Shown here: one piece after another, positions 63,645 to 64,000 of the stretch
Layout: every line of letters begins with the position of its first letter
Position numbering within the stretch: the first letter of the stretch is position 1
Origin: Lacinutrix sp.
GTDB lineage: Bacteria > Bacteroidota > Bacteroidia > Flavobacteriales > Flavobacteriaceae
Reading direction: 5' to 3'
Assembly: GCF_029238095.1 (NCBI RefSeq)
Contig: NZ_JAQWGS010000008.1
Coordinates: 1-64,000 of the forward strand
Length of the DNA: 64,000 bases
Translations under genes and position numbers: made by a program
The notes under the pieces: generated by a model
The model's database searches: none
Told to the model about the DNA's origin: nothing
The model's input: only the letters and a program-made list of their open reading frames with translations

Positions 63645-64000
63645 ATGAAAAACACAATTAAAATTTTGTTTTTTGCAGCCGCTATTTTAAGCTCTGTAAT
63701 CACTATGGCTCAAAGTACCGTTACCGGAACTGTTATAGATGCCGAAATTAATAGCCCTTTACCAGGTGCAAATGTTTTAGAAAAAGGAACAAGCAATGGA
63801 ACTACAACAGATTTCAATGGAAATTTCTCTTTAAAAACGCAGTCTAGCTCTGGCGAGATTGTAATTACCTTTGTTGGTTATAATTCTATGACAATACCTT
63901 TTAATGGTGATACTAATGTAGGAACTAAACAATTATCCTCAGATAATTCTTTAGAAGAAGTTGTAATTACAGGTTCTGGTGTAATCGATTTAGCAGAAGA
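63645..64000 (+). CDS. TonB-dependent receptor, 5' part (continues past the window)
   Basis: The first 118 codons are seen. They give a signal peptide (MKNTIKILFFAAAILSSVITMAQ), then a CarboxypepD_reg-like domain (STVTGTVIDAEINSPLPGANV, TTTDFNGNFSLKT, and the end VTFVGYNSM), and then the start of the plug, SLEEVVITGSG. This order is the beginning of a SusC/RagA- or FhuA-like TonB-dependent outer-membrane receptor. No stop is reached. The likely partner gene lies beyond the right edge. Confidence 0.85.
   Translation, partial: MKNTIKILFFAAAILSSVITMAQSTVTGTVIDAEINSPLPGANVLEKGTSNGTTTDFNGNFSLKTQSSSGEIVITFVGYNSMTIPFNGDTNVGTKQLSSDNSLEEVVITGSGVIDLAE

Overview
The window is an A+T-rich chromosome segment from a member of the Bacteroidota, most likely a marine Flavobacteriaceae species. 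The evidence is as follows. Secreted enzymes end in a type IX secretion (T9SS) sorting domain. Several genes have Bacteroidota-type -7 boxes (TAnnTTTG), and many signal peptides end in ...AQ or ...SQ. Starts mostly lack an obvious Shine-Dalgarno sequence. Other lineage markers are a TonB receptor/DUF5689 pair, an OlsF-type ornithine-lipid synthase and DUF6705. The genus cannot be fixed from the sequence alone. I found no prophage, insertion sequence or CRISPR array. Most of the window is core chromosome, with a few decayed or accessory patches.

Layout. 1-2700: tRNA-Leu(CAA) with its own terminator, then prs-rplY-pth. 2785-9721: a cluster of secreted metalloproteases. It holds an M43 pappalysin-like enzyme, a divergent 1016-aa reprolysin-like enzyme, and a short paralogue of the latter that has lost its catalytic motif. 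9812-18539: ribF, an HTTM membrane protein, a structured leader and serS, a TPR protein, a GNAT, DUF4286, rsmA and mgtE. 18562-21390: a 2-hydroxyacid dehydrogenase carrying an apparent repeat insertion, small accessory genes, and an orphan ArsR regulator with a perfect operator-like palindrome. 21494-26122 (minus): a diamine-acetyltransferase-like GNAT, aspartate kinase, OlsF and an exported regulatory-domain protein. 26333-32218: fbp, mfd and a TlpA-like thioredoxin. 32428-39884: yraN, ldcA, metG, an NTF2-like lipoprotein, tex, and a scar where two convergent genes have both lost their 3' halves. 39955-45418: a TonB receptor and DUF5689 lipoprotein, divergent from a secreted nuclease/phosphatase. 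45483-53727: an exported DUF4097-like protein, lspA, formyl-THF cyclo-ligase, a complete rim-type operon (aspartyl protease, RimK ligase, M14 deacylase), uvrC and a patatin-barrel phospholipase. 53920-63475: aromatic amino-acid catabolism (hmgA, hppD, tryptophan dioxygenase). These genes are interrupted by an XRE regulator and by a broken surface-protein gene with a JAMM-type metalloprotease signature, followed by DUF6705, DUF3108, an M23 peptidase and pgi. The window ends inside another TonB-dependent receptor gene.

How the genes work together. HppD and HmgA are successive steps of tyrosine breakdown. Tryptophan dioxygenase opens the kynurenine route nearby. The rim operon genes fit a module that adds and removes glutamate or similar residues at protein C-termini. 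The receptor, DUF5689 protein and nuclease look like a scavenging system for an extracellular phosphorylated or nucleic-acid substrate. The most unusual points are the JAMM-tailed collagen-like pseudogene, the double-truncation scar at 38791-39262, the structured RNA before serS, the repeat insertion inside a coding sequence, and the catalytically gutted protease paralogue.
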